64,000 nt of DNA from the NCBI GenBank assembly GCA_946482515.1, contig CAMLRS010000001.1, forward strand, positions 248,001-312,000, in the 5' to 3' direction. The translations under genes and the position numbers were made by a program. Source of the stretch: an uncultured Flavobacteriales bacterium (GTDB lineage Bacteria; Bacteroidota; Bacteroidia; Flavobacteriales; Crocinitomicaceae). The notes beneath the pieces were generated by a model, which worked only from the letters and a program-made list of their open reading frames with translations, was not told where the DNA came from and did no database searches. Positions 49,574 to 58,845 of this stretch are shown here, one piece after another (the stretch's first letter is position 1; the number at the start of each line of letters is the position of its first letter).

Positions 49574-51190
49574 TTAAATGGTTTGAACTTCGGGCATCTG
49601 GAACAAACGGTAGAGAGTCAGCTCTACCCGCAGTTTCACCGGATCGCTATAGGTTGTATTCCCCGGATTGGATGTGTACTCATTGTACTGAACGGTCCAT
49701 TCGAAATCCGGAAGACCATTGGTGAGAATGAACTTAAGCGTGATCTTCTGCGCCACCGGCAGTCCTTTCGGACAGAACACTTCTACCATGTCGTCGATTA
49801 CCTGCTGGGCATCAGCCGGCAAGGAGAGGTTGTCGAGGAAGTTCAGCGCATTCAGCTTGAAGTAATTGCCGTTCACCTGCAAACCTGGTGTTACCGTAAG
49901 GAAAGCCGAGAGGTCGAACCGCAGCTTGATGTAGCTCGAATTGGCCCAGAGGCGCGAGAATGACGGCGCCTGGTAGTAAGCGGTCCAGCCACCTACGCTC
50001 GGCGGACGGTAGTATTCCATTCCCAGCGTTGAAAGCATATAATAAGCATTCAGGTAAATGCCGTAATTGGTATTGAGGTCGAAATTCGGAACCGAACCCG
50101 TTGCATTGAGCATGGAGAAGAAATACTCCATCGGGTTTTTGATGATCGCTCCGCGAACGGCAACATCGTAAAAATGCTCGCTTTTCAGCAGTTCTTCCAT
50201 CACCGGTGCGATCTGGAAATTGTTCGTTTCGAGCGTGGCGGCCATATCAACGATCACCGTATCTTCCACGTCCTGCGTGAGGTCGTAGTTCACGAACCAG
50301 CGGTAGAGCTTGCGGCAAATGAATTTCGCCATATCCGTTTGCTGGAAGATCACATCGATGTAATCGGCGTATTCCTGGTCGCCGGTATTGTTGATGACGG
50401 CATTGTTGAAGTAGCCGGAAAGCGTTTTCGATGATGTATCGTGCAACACCGGGTAGAACGTACTGGTGCAGGTCGTTTCGGTTGTACTGAACAGGTCTTC
50501 AACGATCCAGCCGGTCAGGATTTTCGCTCCTGCGGCGATATCCGCTTCGGTGTAATTGGAATAATCGCCCGGTCCCACTTGTGTTCCTTTCCCGACAGTG
50601 AACAGCTCGAGCAATTCGCGCGAGTAATTTTCGTTCGGCGAGAACGGGTTATTCGTCGTTCCGTTGAGGAAAATGAGCATGTTGACATCAATGGTCACAT
50701 CCTTCACCAGCTGTTTGAAATCGCCGAGGCAATTGGCACGGTAAAGCTCGTGCAGCTTGTAAACGGCTTTCGCATCACCGGTGCCTTCCACCCCGAAATG
50801 GTTGTCCCAGAACAGGCACATTTTTTCCTGGATACTCACAGTGGGCTGGTTGAGCCGCTGCATCATCCATGCGCTGAGGGAAAAACGACGGGCGTTGTCA
50901 ACGGCTCCCTGGTTCGCTGCCGGGTAAACGGAGTTGATCCATGTAGTGCCTTGCGCGGCAACGGTTTCTTCGGGAAGATACGTCAGTGGCTGTGTCGCCG
51001 CCGGCTGAGTAAGCAGCTGTGCCACCACGGCGTCCATACCGTCGGTTGCTGCTTGTCGGATTTGCTGAAAAGTCGGACCAAACATGGTTCTGCGCAACAG
51101 GTGCGCTGCCGTAGCGTTTGTCCATGCGCCTGTATAGGGTGTGAGGCTCAGGGAAACCGGCTCTTCGACATGTTCATCAGGAATTGTCAT
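49574..51190 (-). CDS. DUF1800 protein
   Basis: 538 residues. Features of the family are AHLLRRTMFGPTFQQIRQAA at the N-terminus, CLFWDNHFGVEGTGDAKAVY, YSRELLELFTVGKGTQVGPG with YTEADIAAGAKILTGWIVED, and the C-terminal PPSVGGWTAYYQAPSFSRLW. No signal peptide is seen. The family is usually found next to DUF1501, as here, and is of unknown biochemical function. A 26-nt gap to the DUF1501 gene indicates an operon. The N-terminal ~25 residues are polar and lead directly into the family domain. Confidence 0.9.
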   Translation of the reverse strand: MTIPDEHVEEPVSLSLTPYTGAWTNATAAHLLRRTMFGPTFQQIRQAATDGMDAVVAQLLTQPAATQPLTYLPEETVAAQGTTWINSVYPAANQGAVDNARRFSLSAWMMQRLNQPTVSIQEKMCLFWDNHFGVEGTGDAKAVYKLHELYRANCLGDFKQLVKDVTIDVNMLIFLNGTTNNPFSPNENYSRELLELFTVGKGTQVGPGDYSNYTEADIAAGAKILTGWIVEDLFSTTETTCTSTFYPVLHDTSSKTLSGYFNNAVINNTGDQEYADYIDVIFQQTDMAKFICRKLYRWFVNYDLTQDVEDTVIVDMAATLETNNFQIAPVMEELLKSEHFYDVAVRGAIIKNPMEYFFSMLNATGSVPNFDLNTNYGIYLNAYYMLSTLGMEYYRPPSVGGWTAYYQAPSFSRLWANSSYIKLRFDLSAFLTVTPGLQVNGNYFKLNALNFLDNLSLPADAQQVIDDMVEVFCPKGLPVAQKITLKFILTNGLPDFEWTVQYNEYTSNPGNTTYSDPVKLRVELTLYRLFQMPEVQTI

Positions 51191-51350
51191 GAGTAGTTTT
51201 GTTTAATTAGCAAGGGAATATACAAAAAAAGCGAACAGAATGCCTACCCTGTTGGTTTTCATGCAGGAACTTGCGTGATTGTGAAGAAACATCAACGGGT
51301 ATCAGAACCGGTTTCGAACCGCTAAATGGTTTTGAGAGTAAAACCCTCCG

Positions 51351-51359
51351 TATCTTTGC
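51351..51359 (+). promoter_or_regulatory. Bacteroidota -7 box, 6 nt before queG
   Basis: TATCTTTGC matches TAnnTTTGY exactly; GTCAGC separates it from the ATG at 51366. Confidence 0.5.
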
Positions 51360-51365
51360 GTCAGC

Positions 51366-52292
51366 ATGTCGCTGGCAGAACAACATACAGCCCTTATCAG
51401 ACGGAAAGCCACAGAGCTGGGATTCTTCTTTTGCGGGATCTCCAAAGCCGATTTTCTCGAAAAGGAAGCGCGCGAGCTGGATGCCTGGCTGAAAAAAGGC
51501 TATCACGGCAAGATGGGCTATATGGAAAACCATTTCGATAAGCGTCTCGATCCGCGCCTGCTTGTGGACGATGCCAAAAGCATCGTTTCCCTGCTGCTCA
51601 ATTATTATCCCGGCGATTCGCAGGCCGACCCGGAAGCACCCAAGATTTCCAAATACGCTTACGGCGAAGACTACCACCACGTGATCAAGGACAAGCTGAA
51701 GGAATTGTTTGCGTTCATCGGTGAAACGATCGGCGAAGTGGGCGGACGTGTCTTCGTGGATTCTGCACCCGTTATGGATAAGGCCTGGGCCAAACGCAGC
51801 GGCGCCGGCTGGATGGGCAAAAATACCAATCTCATTCACCCGAAACACGGCTCGTTTTTCTTCATTGCAGAGCTGATCCTCGACCTCGAGCTGGTTCCCG
51901 ACGGGCCGATCAAAGATTACTGCGGCACCTGCACGCGCTGCATCGATGCCTGCCCGACTGATGCCATTATCGAACCGTATGTGGTGGATGGCTCCAAATG
52001 CATTTCTTACCTGACCATCGAGCTGAAAGATTCCTTATTGCCCGGCGAGTTCCGTTCTGCCATGGACGGCTGGATGTTTGGCTGTGATGTGTGCCAGGAT
52101 GTGTGCCCGTGGAACCGCTTTTCCGTTACGCACAACGAACAACGCTTTACGCCCCATGAAAACCTGCTGCGCCTTTCCAAAAGCGACTGGCAGGACCTCT
52201 CAGAAGAAGTCTTCCGGGAACTGTTCCGTCACAGTGCGGTCAAACGCACCAAATTCGAAGGGTTAAAACGGAATATCGGTTTTTTGGACTGA
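51366..52292 (+). CDS. queG: Epoxyqueuosine reductase QueG
   Basis: 308 residues. It reduces epoxyqueuosine to queuosine in the wobble position of certain tRNAs, using cobalamin and two [4Fe-4S] clusters. The cysteine motifs are in [19 protein letters not shown] (about residue 185) and [15 protein letters not shown] (about 240). Cobalamin-domain signatures include [19 protein letters not shown] and [20 protein letters not shown]. It is slightly shorter than family members that carry extra C-terminal HEAT repeats. It stands alone on the plus strand and converges with ruvB. Confidence 0.95.
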   Translation: MSLAEQHTALIRRKATELGFFFCGISKADFLEKEARELDAWLKKGYHGKMGYMENHFDKRLDPRLLVDDAKSIVSLLLNYYPGDSQADPEAPKISKYAYGEDYHHVIKDKLKELFAFIGETIGEVGGRVFVDSAPVMDKAWAKRSGAGWMGKNTNLIHPKHGSFFFIAELILDLELVPDGPIKDYCGTCTRCIDACPTDAIIEPYVVDGSKCISYLTIELKDSLLPGEFRSAMDGWMFGCDVCQDVCPWNRFSVTHNEQRFTPHENLLRLSKSDWQDLSEEVFRELFRHSAVKRTKFEGLKRNIGFLD

Positions 52293-52293
52293 C

Positions 52294-52449
52294 TCACCAC
52301 AAAGGAGCAAAGATTTATTGTCTGCTTTGTTTGTTAAGGGAGCAAAGGGAATTGTTGTAAGAATTTCAAGTATTTCCCTCCGCCGCGGCGGAAGGAGGCC
52401 AAGGGAAAGGAAATCGATTCGACCAATCTCTATTGTTTCTTTGTGGTGA
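52294..52449. repeat. Intergenic element C (TCACCACAAAGG ends)
   Basis: TCACCACAAAGGAGCAAAGA at the left and TTTCTTTGTGGTGA at the right form inverted ends of about 11 bp. A CCGCCGCGGCGG core lies between. It is the uninterrupted counterpart of the repeat at 19718-19757, where the palindrome lies between CCACAAA and GGAGCAAAGA. It separates two convergent genes. Confidence 0.65.
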
Positions 52450-52461
52450 AAACAATTGTGC

Positions 52462-52491
52462 ATTCTGAATTATGCATTTTGCATTCAGAAT
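52462..52491 (-). repeat. ATTCTGAAT inverted repeat overlapping the ruvB stop
   Basis: ATTCTGAAT (52462-52470) and ATTCAGAAT (52483-52491) can pair. The ruvB stop codon is within the right arm. It could act as a weak terminator; no long T-tract follows. Confidence 0.4.
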
Positions 52492-53504
52492 AATCCTCCC
52501 TGCGCCCAGCCCATATTCAAGCCCAAATGGCGATAGGCTTTCTCGGTGGCTTTGCGGCCGCGCGGTGTGCGCATCAGGAAACCTTCCTGGATGAGGAACG
52601 GCTCATAGACTTCTTCCAGTGTGCCGGCATTTTCACCGATCGCCGTGGCAATAGTGGTCAATCCGACCGGGCCGCCGTTGAATTTCTCAATAATAGCTCG
52701 CAATACGCGGTTGTCCATTTCGTCGAGGCCGTATTTGTCCACGTTCAGGGCATCGAGGGCATGTTGCGTAATCGCCAGGCTGATGGTACCGTCGCCTTTC
52801 ACTTCGGCGAAATCGCGCACACGGCGCAGAATGGCGTTGGCAATACGCGGTGTTCCACGACTGCGACCGGCAATTTCGAAAGCCGCGCGCTCGTCGATGG
52901 GAATTTTCAGCAGCTCGGAAGAACGTTCCACGATCATGGACAGCGTTTTGGTATCGTAGTACTCGAGTCGTGAATTGATGCCAAAGCGTGCCCGCAGTGG
53001 TGCTGTAAGCAAGCCCGAACGGGTCGTGGCGCCGATCAGTGTAAACGGATTCAACGCAATTTGTACCGTACGTGCATTCGCGCCGGTGTCGATCAGGATA
53101 TCGATCACGTAATCTTCCATCGCCGAATAGAGGTACTCTTCCACAACCGGGCTTAAGCGGTGGATCTCGTCGATGAACAAGACATCGCCGGCTTCGAGGT
53201 TGGTGAGCAATCCTGCCAGATCGCCCGGTTTATCCAAAACAGGCCCGCTGGTGACTTTAAAGCCCACATTGAGCTCGTTGGCTATGATATTGGCCAAAGT
53301 CGTCTTTCCGAGTCCCGGAGGTCCATGCAATAGCACGTGATCGAGCGGTTCGCCCCGATTGGTCGCTGCGCGAACAAAGACTTCGAGGTTTTCGACTACG
53401 CCGGGCTGGCCCGCAAAATCGGAAAGGCGTTTCGGGCGCAGTACCTTGTCGTACTCCTTCTCCCCGCTCCCGGCCTCGCTCCTGTAATCGAATGATTCTT
53501 CCAC
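52485..53504 (-). CDS. ruvB: Holliday junction branch migration helicase RuvB
   Basis: 339 residues from the GTG at 53504 ([11 protein letters not shown]), the usual family length; an ATG at 53564 would add 20 residues not typical of RuvB. The AAA+ motor drives branch migration at Holliday junctions with RuvA. Walker A is in [15 protein letters not shown] (about residue 60), Walker B in [16 protein letters not shown] (~110), sensor 1 and the arginine finger region in [20 protein letters not shown]. The C-terminal winged helix has [15 protein letters not shown] and [28 protein letters not shown] lies 17 nt upstream. Confidence 0.95.
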   Translation of the reverse strand: MEESFDYRSEAGSGEKEYDKVLRPKRLSDFAGQPGVVENLEVFVRAATNRGEPLDHVLLHGPPGLGKTTLANIIANELNVGFKVTSGPVLDKPGDLAGLLTNLEAGDVLFIDEIHRLSPVVEEYLYSAMEDYVIDILIDTGANARTVQIALNPFTLIGATTRSGLLTAPLRARFGINSRLEYYDTKTLSMIVERSSELLKIPIDERAAFEIAGRSRGTPRIANAILRRVRDFAEVKGDGTISLAITQHALDALNVDKYGLDEMDNRVLRAIIEKFNGGPVGLTTIATAIGENAGTLEEVYEPFLIQEGFLMRTPRGRKATEKAYRHLGLNMGWAQGGLF

Positions 53505-53590
53505 GCTATAATTCTTGTGTCGTAAAAGTACGAATTTCCGGCTTTGACTTGCTATGGAGATCACACCCCTTCCCTTTGAATTCTTCCCAA

Positions 53591-53622
53591 CAAAAAAGCC
53601 CCAACGATAACGTCGGGGCTTT
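53591..53622 (-). terminator. Rho-independent terminator of the act/cox operon
   Basis: AAAGCCCCAACG (53595-53606) pairs with CGTCGGGGCTTT (53611-53622) with one mismatch around an ATAA loop. On the minus strand it is followed by TTTTTTGTTGG. It lies ~20 nt after the coxA stop, ending the respiratory operon. Confidence 0.88.
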
Positions 53623-53641
53623 GGTTGAAGTGTCTTTGCGT

Positions 53642-55444
53642 CTAGTGCTCCTCTTCGCCTTCTGCGAGTGCAACTGTCTGAGGAATGAAATCCTCTTCTG
53701 CACCTGGCTTGGAGTAGTCATATGGCCAGCGGTGTACTTCCGGAAGGGCACCTGGCCAGTTTCCGTGCACGTGCTCCACCGGAGTTGTCCACTCGAGCGT
53801 GTTCGAACGCCAAGGGTTCTGCACCGCTTTCGGTCCGCGGAAAATGCTGTAGAAGAAGTTGAACAGGAAGATCAGCTGTCCGAATGCCGCGATGATCGCA
53901 AACACGGTAATGATCTCGTTCAAATCCATCATCATATCGAGTGAGTTGGAATCGAATTCGTTGTAGACGGAGTAATCGTAGTAACGACGTGGTGCTCCTG
54001 CGAGTCCAACGAAGTGCATCGGGAAGAAGACACCGTAGGCACCAACGATGGTTACCCAGAAGTGTGCATAACCCAGACGCGTGTTGAGCATCTTGCCGTA
54101 CATTTTCGGGAACCAGTGGTACACACCAGCAAACATTCCAAATACTGCCGACATACCCATTACGATGTGGAAGTGAGCAACCACGAAGTACGTATCGTGT
54201 ACAGCGATATCGAGTGCCGAGTCGGCAAGGATGATACCTGTAACACCACCGGTGATGAAGGTTGAAACCAGACCGATAGAGAACAGCATCGCAGGTGTGT
54301 AAACGTTGGAACCTCTCCAGATCGTGGTGATGTAGTTAAATACTTTCACCGCAGAAGGAATCGCGATCAGGAGTGTCGTGAATACGAATACGCTACCAAT
54401 GAACGGGTTCATACCGGTGATGAACATGTGGTGCCCCCAAACGATGAAGGAAAGGAATCCGATCGCGAGGATGGAACCGATCATCGCACGGTAACCGAAG
54501 ATCGGCTTGCGTGAGTTGGTCGAGATAATTTCAGAAGAAAGTCCGAGTGCCGGGAGGAGTACGATGTACACTTCCGGGTGACCGAGGAACCAGAACAAGT
54601 GCTGGTAGAGCAGCGGCGATCCACCGTGGTTCTCGAGCATTTCGGAACCTACGATGATGTCGGAAAGGTAGAACGACGTTCCAGCCAGACGGTCCATCAT
54701 CAGGAGCAGTGCTGCTGAAAGAAGTACCGGGAAGGAAAGTACACCGAGAACGGCTGTTACGAAGAACGCCCAGATCGTCAACGGCATGCGTGTCATTTTC
54801 ATTCCTTTCGTACGCAGGTTCAATACTGTTACGATATAGTTCAGTGATCCGAGGAGCGAGGACGCGATGAAGATAGACATCGAAGCCAGCCACATGGTCA
54901 TACCCTGACCGGAACCGTCGATTGCCTGCGGAAGTGCAGAAAGCGGCGGGTAAACGGTCCAACCGGAAGATGCTGGTCCTGTTTCGATGAACAGTGACGC
55001 GAACATGATCACGGAAGAAATGAAGAACAACCAGTAAGAAAGCATGTTCAGGAAGCCGGAAGCCATATCACGTGCTCCGAGCTGCAACGGAATAAGGAGG
55101 TTGGAGAATGTTCCGGACAAACCACCTGTCAACAGGAAGAAGACCATGATCGTACCGTGGATCGTTACCAATCCGAGGTACATGCTTTCCTGCATCACAC
55201 CGTTAGGTGCCCATTCATCACCCAAAAAGAAAGAAACGAAATCCGATTCCTCTCCCGGCCAGGCAAGCTGGATACGGAACAGGATGGACAAGAGCATCGC
55301 AACAACTCCCATGAATACAGCAGTCATGAGGAACTGCTTACCGATCATCTTGTGGTCCTGGCTAAAAATGTATTTCGTAACAAAACCCTCTTCGTGATGA
55401 TGAGCATGAGCGTCGTGATGTACGTGTGCTTCGTGAGCTGCCAT
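53642..55444 (-). CDS. coxA: Cytochrome c oxidase subunit I (aa3-type)
   Basis: 600 residues, twelve TM segments. The binuclear-centre residues are visible: the His of [20 protein letters not shown] (with the crosslinked Tyr), the CuB histidines in [11 protein letters not shown], and the heme a3/heme a ligands in [20 protein letters not shown]; the other low-spin ligand is in [15 protein letters not shown]. It reduces O2 to water and pumps protons in the inner membrane. The N-terminus is His-rich ([19 protein letters not shown]), unusual for the family. It is the last gene of the act-cox operon and followed by a terminator. Confidence 0.97.
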   Translation of the reverse strand: MAAHEAHVHHDAHAHHHEEGFVTKYIFSQDHKMIGKQFLMTAVFMGVVAMLLSILFRIQLAWPGEESDFVSFFLGDEWAPNGVMQESMYLGLVTIHGTIMVFFLLTGGLSGTFSNLLIPLQLGARDMASGFLNMLSYWLFFISSVIMFASLFIETGPASSGWTVYPPLSALPQAIDGSGQGMTMWLASMSIFIASSLLGSLNYIVTVLNLRTKGMKMTRMPLTIWAFFVTAVLGVLSFPVLLSAALLLMMDRLAGTSFYLSDIIVGSEMLENHGGSPLLYQHLFWFLGHPEVYIVLLPALGLSSEIISTNSRKPIFGYRAMIGSILAIGFLSFIVWGHHMFITGMNPFIGSVFVFTTLLIAIPSAVKVFNYITTIWRGSNVYTPAMLFSIGLVSTFITGGVTGIILADSALDIAVHDTYFVVAHFHIVMGMSAVFGMFAGVYHWFPKMYGKMLNTRLGYAHFWVTIVGAYGVFFPMHFVGLAGAPRRYYDYSVYNEFDSNSLDMMMDLNEIITVFAIIAAFGQLIFLFNFFYSIFRGPKAVQNPWRSNTLEWTTPVEHVHGNWPGALPEVHRWPYDYSKPGAEEDFIPQTVALAEGEEEH

Positions 55445-55479
55445 GATTCTGTTTTTTATTTCTGTTTATTAATCGCTAA

Positions 55480-56796
55480 TTATTGTACAGGTGCTGGTGC
55501 TACAGCAGCGTCAACAGCTGTTGAGTCAGCAGGTGCGCCTTCTCCTTCTGCGCCTGCAGCAGGTTTTTCCTCTTTCTTAGGCTTCAGCAGGGCGTAAGTG
55601 TACTTGAACAGCTTGGATTTCTCCTGTTTGTCTGCTTCAGGCCCGTCGTAAGAAACCACATCGTACCATTTCTTGTACTCTGCTTTCGACAATACAACCA
55701 CGATGAGCTTCATCTTGTAGTGGGAACCACCACAGATCTTGTTACACATCAGGATGTAGTTGAAGTTCTGGTTGTTCATCTTCTGGCGCATCTGCTTGGT
55801 AGTGATGCTTGGCGTGAATTTGAAACGTGTTGTCATACCCGGCACGGTGTTCATCTGTGCACGGAAGTGCGGGAAGTAAGCCGAGTGGATAACGTCTTTC
55901 GCACGGAAGTTGAATTCGTATTCCTGATCAACACACATATACAGTGTGTCGTTCGCGTTGAACACGAGGTCATCCATCAGCTGCTTGTCGAGCTTCGGAT
56001 TGTGACGCTCTTTCATCTGGTAGAGCAGACGGATAAGGCGCTCTTTGCGATCGAGGTCTTTTACATACAGCTCGCGGTCTTCCGGAATGAGCATGCGGTT
56101 GCGGTCGTTGAGCTTCGCCTCCAGGTCCTTGATACCATTGCTGCCATTTTCCATGGAATCGATCGCATTCTGGATCGTCAGTGCAGACAACAACGCCAAC
56201 TGGTTGTTTTCGTTCGTCAGTTTGTAATCGAAGAAACCGAGTGTGTTGTCTTTACCCGACATACGAACGGTCCAGTCGAATTGCTTGGAGAAAAGCTCCA
56301 CGCGGATCGCTTCTTTGCTGGCATCGTCTGTTTGCTCGTTCCAGGATTTCAGACCGAGGATGATGATCACTGCCAGTACGATAGCCGGAACAACGGTCCA
56401 GGCAAGCTCGAGGCGGTTATCATGCGGAAAGAAGTAAGCTTTCACTCCTGGCTTGCGAACGTATTTGTAAGCAAATCCGAACAGCAGGGCATTCGTTATG
56501 AAGAATACAATGATGATGATCCAGAAGTTCAGGTTCAGGAGCCAGTCGGTCTGAGCACCGCTGTAAGAAGCAGCCTCGCCACGACCTGTCCAGCCGTATT
56601 CCAGCATGAGCCAGATGAATCCACCGAACATGAAGATCATGAAAGCCAGCAACAGGGTTGCGTTCAGCTTGTTGTCGCGATTGGGAATGTCTTCTTCACG
56701 ACGATTGCGCAATTTAGAAGAAAGCTCATACAAACGCACCAGCTGCGCGATGGCCAATACTCCTAAAACAATAACAATTAATACGAATAGTTTCAT
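55480..56796 (-). CDS. coxB: Cytochrome c oxidase subunit II
   Basis: 438 residues, longer than the ~250-350 usual for the family. Two TM segments near the N-terminus (VLIVIVLGVLAIAQLVRLYE, LLLAFMIFMFGGFIWLMLEY, then a further LLNLNFWIIIIVFFITNAL stretch) precede the CuA domain, whose ligands lie in NYILMCNKICGGSHYKMKLI (Cys, Cys, His, Met). Between them a ~90-residue Lys/Glu/Asn-rich insertion (about residues 190-280) is seen. The C-terminus ends in an Ala/Pro-rich tail. It passes electrons from cytochrome c to subunit I. It is translated 35 nt before coxA. Confidence 0.95.
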   Translation of the reverse strand: MKLFVLIVIVLGVLAIAQLVRLYELSSKLRNRREEDIPNRDNKLNATLLLAFMIFMFGGFIWLMLEYGWTGRGEAASYSGAQTDWLLNLNFWIIIIVFFITNALLFGFAYKYVRKPGVKAYFFPHDNRLELAWTVVPAIVLAVIIILGLKSWNEQTDDASKEAIRVELFSKQFDWTVRMSGKDNTLGFFDYKLTNENNQLALLSALTIQNAIDSMENGSNGIKDLEAKLNDRNRMLIPEDRELYVKDLDRKERLIRLLYQMKERHNPKLDKQLMDDLVFNANDTLYMCVDQEYEFNFRAKDVIHSAYFPHFRAQMNTVPGMTTRFKFTPSITTKQMRQKMNNQNFNYILMCNKICGGSHYKMKLIVVVLSKAEYKKWYDVVSYDGPEADKQEKSKLFKYTYALLKPKKEEKPAAGAEGEGAPADSTAVDAAVAPAPVQ

Positions 56797-56820
56797 TTTA
56801 TCTGTTTTATCGTCGTGTTA

Positions 56821-58032
56821 TTAAAATTCGTGGTGCACACTTTCGTCGAGGAACGGGTGGTTCACTGGCGTCAATGGCGCTTTCGTCAGGTTTGTCAGAA
56901 CAATGAGGATAAAGAATCCGAGGAACAATACCGCCAGACCGATTTCCATTGCTCCGATGCAGGCGCTTGGTCCGATAGAACCGATCGCAAACATCTGCCA
57001 TGCATCTACCCAGTGACCACCGAGTACGATCAGACCTACTGTTGTCAGGATACCGGCATGACGCTTGGCATCACGTGACATCAGGAGCAACATCGGGAAG
57101 GCAAAGTTTACCACGAACATTCCGAAGTACAGCAAGGTGTAGTTTTCGATACGCATGAGGTGGTAACCAACTTCTTCAGGGATGTTTGCATACCAGATCA
57201 GCATGAACTGGGAGAACCACAGGTAAGACCACAGGAAGGAGATCGCGAACGTCCATTTTCCAAGGTCGTGGATGTGATTTTCGTTTACTTTCGGCAGGTA
57301 GCCGAGCTTTTTCAGGTACAGTACGAGGCAAACGATTACGATCATAGCAGAAACCCACATTCCGGCGAATACGTACCAGCCGAAGAGTGTAGAGAACCAG
57401 TGAACGTCGATGGACATGATCCAGTCCCAGGAAGACGTGGAGCTCATGTATGCGAACAGTACGAGGAACGCAGCCGCTTTGCGGTAGTTCTTGAAGTGGA
57501 TCTCTGTTCCGCCAACCTGGTCTTCCAGACGGGAACGCTTGCGGAAGCCATTCCAGAAGATGATGTAAACACCGAGGTAAGCGATCGTACGGATCCAGAA
57601 GAATGTTTTGTTCAGGTAAGCCGATTTCCCTTCGATGATCTTGTCAAAGTGGTGGGAAGAAGGATCGGTAGTTGCAGGGTCCATCCAGGTATAGATGTGT
57701 GCACCGTCCATGAACGTGATCGTCAGCAAAGTGATGATCATCAATCCGACACCATAAGGCAGGTAACCTGTTACGGCTTCGATGATGCGCTTGATAGAAG
57801 CATACCATCCTGTCTCTGTAGCATATTGCAGTGCGAGAAAGAACAATGCACCCAAACCGATTGCAAAGAAGAAGAAGCTATTGGTGAGCAGGTTAACAAG
57901 GAAACGCTGCGAGAGGTGGTGACCGTGGTCATGTGATGCCTCAAGCGCGATACCGACACCGGTAAACACGACTCCGATGATCATCAGGATGATCGTGAGT
58001 CTTTTTGCTTTTGAAGGTACTGTGAATTCCAT
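56821..58032 (-). CDS. actF: Alternative complex III, membrane subunit ActF
   Basis: 403 residues with about ten TM segments. It resembles the NrfD-like quinol-binding subunits of alternative complex III (LTIILMIIGVVFTGVGIALE, FLVLFAYMSSTSSWDWIMSI, WFSTLFGWYVFAGMWVSAMI, FLWSYLWFSQFMLIWYANIP). The last motif, around a conserved Trp and Asn-Ile-Pro, is typical of ActF. It takes part in menaquinol oxidation and proton translocation in the inner membrane. It follows actE by 26 nt and precedes coxB by 24 nt, showing direct functional coupling of this complex to cytochrome oxidase. Confidence 0.92.
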   Translation of the reverse strand: MEFTVPSKAKRLTIILMIIGVVFTGVGIALEASHDHGHHLSQRFLVNLLTNSFFFFAIGLGALFFLALQYATETGWYASIKRIIEAVTGYLPYGVGLMIITLLTITFMDGAHIYTWMDPATTDPSSHHFDKIIEGKSAYLNKTFFWIRTIAYLGVYIIFWNGFRKRSRLEDQVGGTEIHFKNYRKAAAFLVLFAYMSSTSSWDWIMSIDVHWFSTLFGWYVFAGMWVSAMIVIVCLVLYLKKLGYLPKVNENHIHDLGKWTFAISFLWSYLWFSQFMLIWYANIPEEVGYHLMRIENYTLLYFGMFVVNFAFPMLLLMSRDAKRHAGILTTVGLIVLGGHWVDAWQMFAIGSIGPSACIGAMEIGLAVLFLGFFILIVLTNLTKAPLTPVNHPFLDESVHHEF

Positions 58033-58058
58033 TACGTCTGGTTTTTCCTGTTCTGTTA

Positions 58059-58811
58059 TTATGGGTTAACGGCTGTTGAATCACTTGGTGCAGCACCTGC
58101 AACCGGAGCTGACATCAGCACGCCTTTATCGTCAAATTTTCCGTAGTCCTTATTCTGGAAGCGACGGATGTAGTGGATCAGTGTCCAGATCTCCTCTTTG
58201 TTTACGAGTGAAGCGTGCGATCCCATAGCACCCTTACCGTAGTAAATGGAGTAGAACATCTGTCCGTCAGCAATCGCAAGCGCCGTCAGGTCAGCAGCAC
58301 CGGTAAAGGATCCTGCAGTTACCATTGGTCCGTTTCCGTCGCCTTTTTCACCGTGGCAATGGTTACAGTTCGCCTGGTACAATGCCTTAGCTTTGGTGAA
58401 CAGCGCTTCAGACTGATCTTTCGAAGTAATCTTAATCGGGTTCACATCAGCAGCAGCTGCCGTGTATTCGCTGTTGTTTACACCGCGGAAGTCATATCCG
58501 AACAGACCGTGCGTCAAAGCGAACGACGGGTCCGGGAGACGGTGATACGGCAACATCGTATGTACCTTAGCTGAATCCGTTCCCCAGAAAGGAATGGTAT
58601 GTCTTGGTGGTACCAGAGCGGAAATACGCATCTTCACATCTTCGTTGATGCGGCCACGTACTTCACCGTAATCTACATATGGCTCAATGGCAGGAGAGCG
58701 ATACATGTCGGGCATGTATTCCAAACCTGCGCTGTCAGGATCCGATGAACAGGCTGCTGCGAGCAGCGCCACTACCGAAAACTGTACTATCACCCTGAAT
58801 TTTACTTTCAT
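58059..58811 (-). CDS. actE: Alternative complex III, cytochrome c subunit ActE
   Basis: 250 residues. A lipobox (VALLAAAC, Cys21) anchors it as a lipoprotein on the outer face of the inner membrane. One heme-binding motif, NCNHCHGEKGDGNGP (CxxCH), is near residue 155, with a Met ligand candidate in DGQMFYSIYYGKGAMGSHA. It carries electrons from the ActB iron-sulfur/ActC quinol branch towards cytochrome c oxidase. It lies between actD (34 nt) and actF (26 nt) in the operon. The N-terminal ~140 residues before the heme are a poorly typed domain. Confidence 0.93.
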   Translation of the reverse strand: MKVKFRVIVQFSVVALLAAACSSDPDSAGLEYMPDMYRSPAIEPYVDYGEVRGRINEDVKMRISALVPPRHTIPFWGTDSAKVHTMLPYHRLPDPSFALTHGLFGYDFRGVNNSEYTAAAADVNPIKITSKDQSEALFTKAKALYQANCNHCHGEKGDGNGPMVTAGSFTGAADLTALAIADGQMFYSIYYGKGAMGSHASLVNKEEIWTLIHYIRRFQNKDYGKFDDKGVLMSAPVAGAAPSDSTAVNP

Positions 58812-58845
58812 CTGTAGGATCTTTATTGTTCCGACCTGCGGATTA

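Noticed and set aside
51207..51848. Minus-strand open frame opposite queG
   Set aside because: The plus-strand reading has all iron-sulfur cysteines of QueG; the opposite frame has no recognisable features.
55720..56766. Plus-strand open frame of about 348 codons
   Set aside because: Antisense to coxB, with the typical composition of an antisense shadow; the coxB reading has CuA ligands and TM segments.
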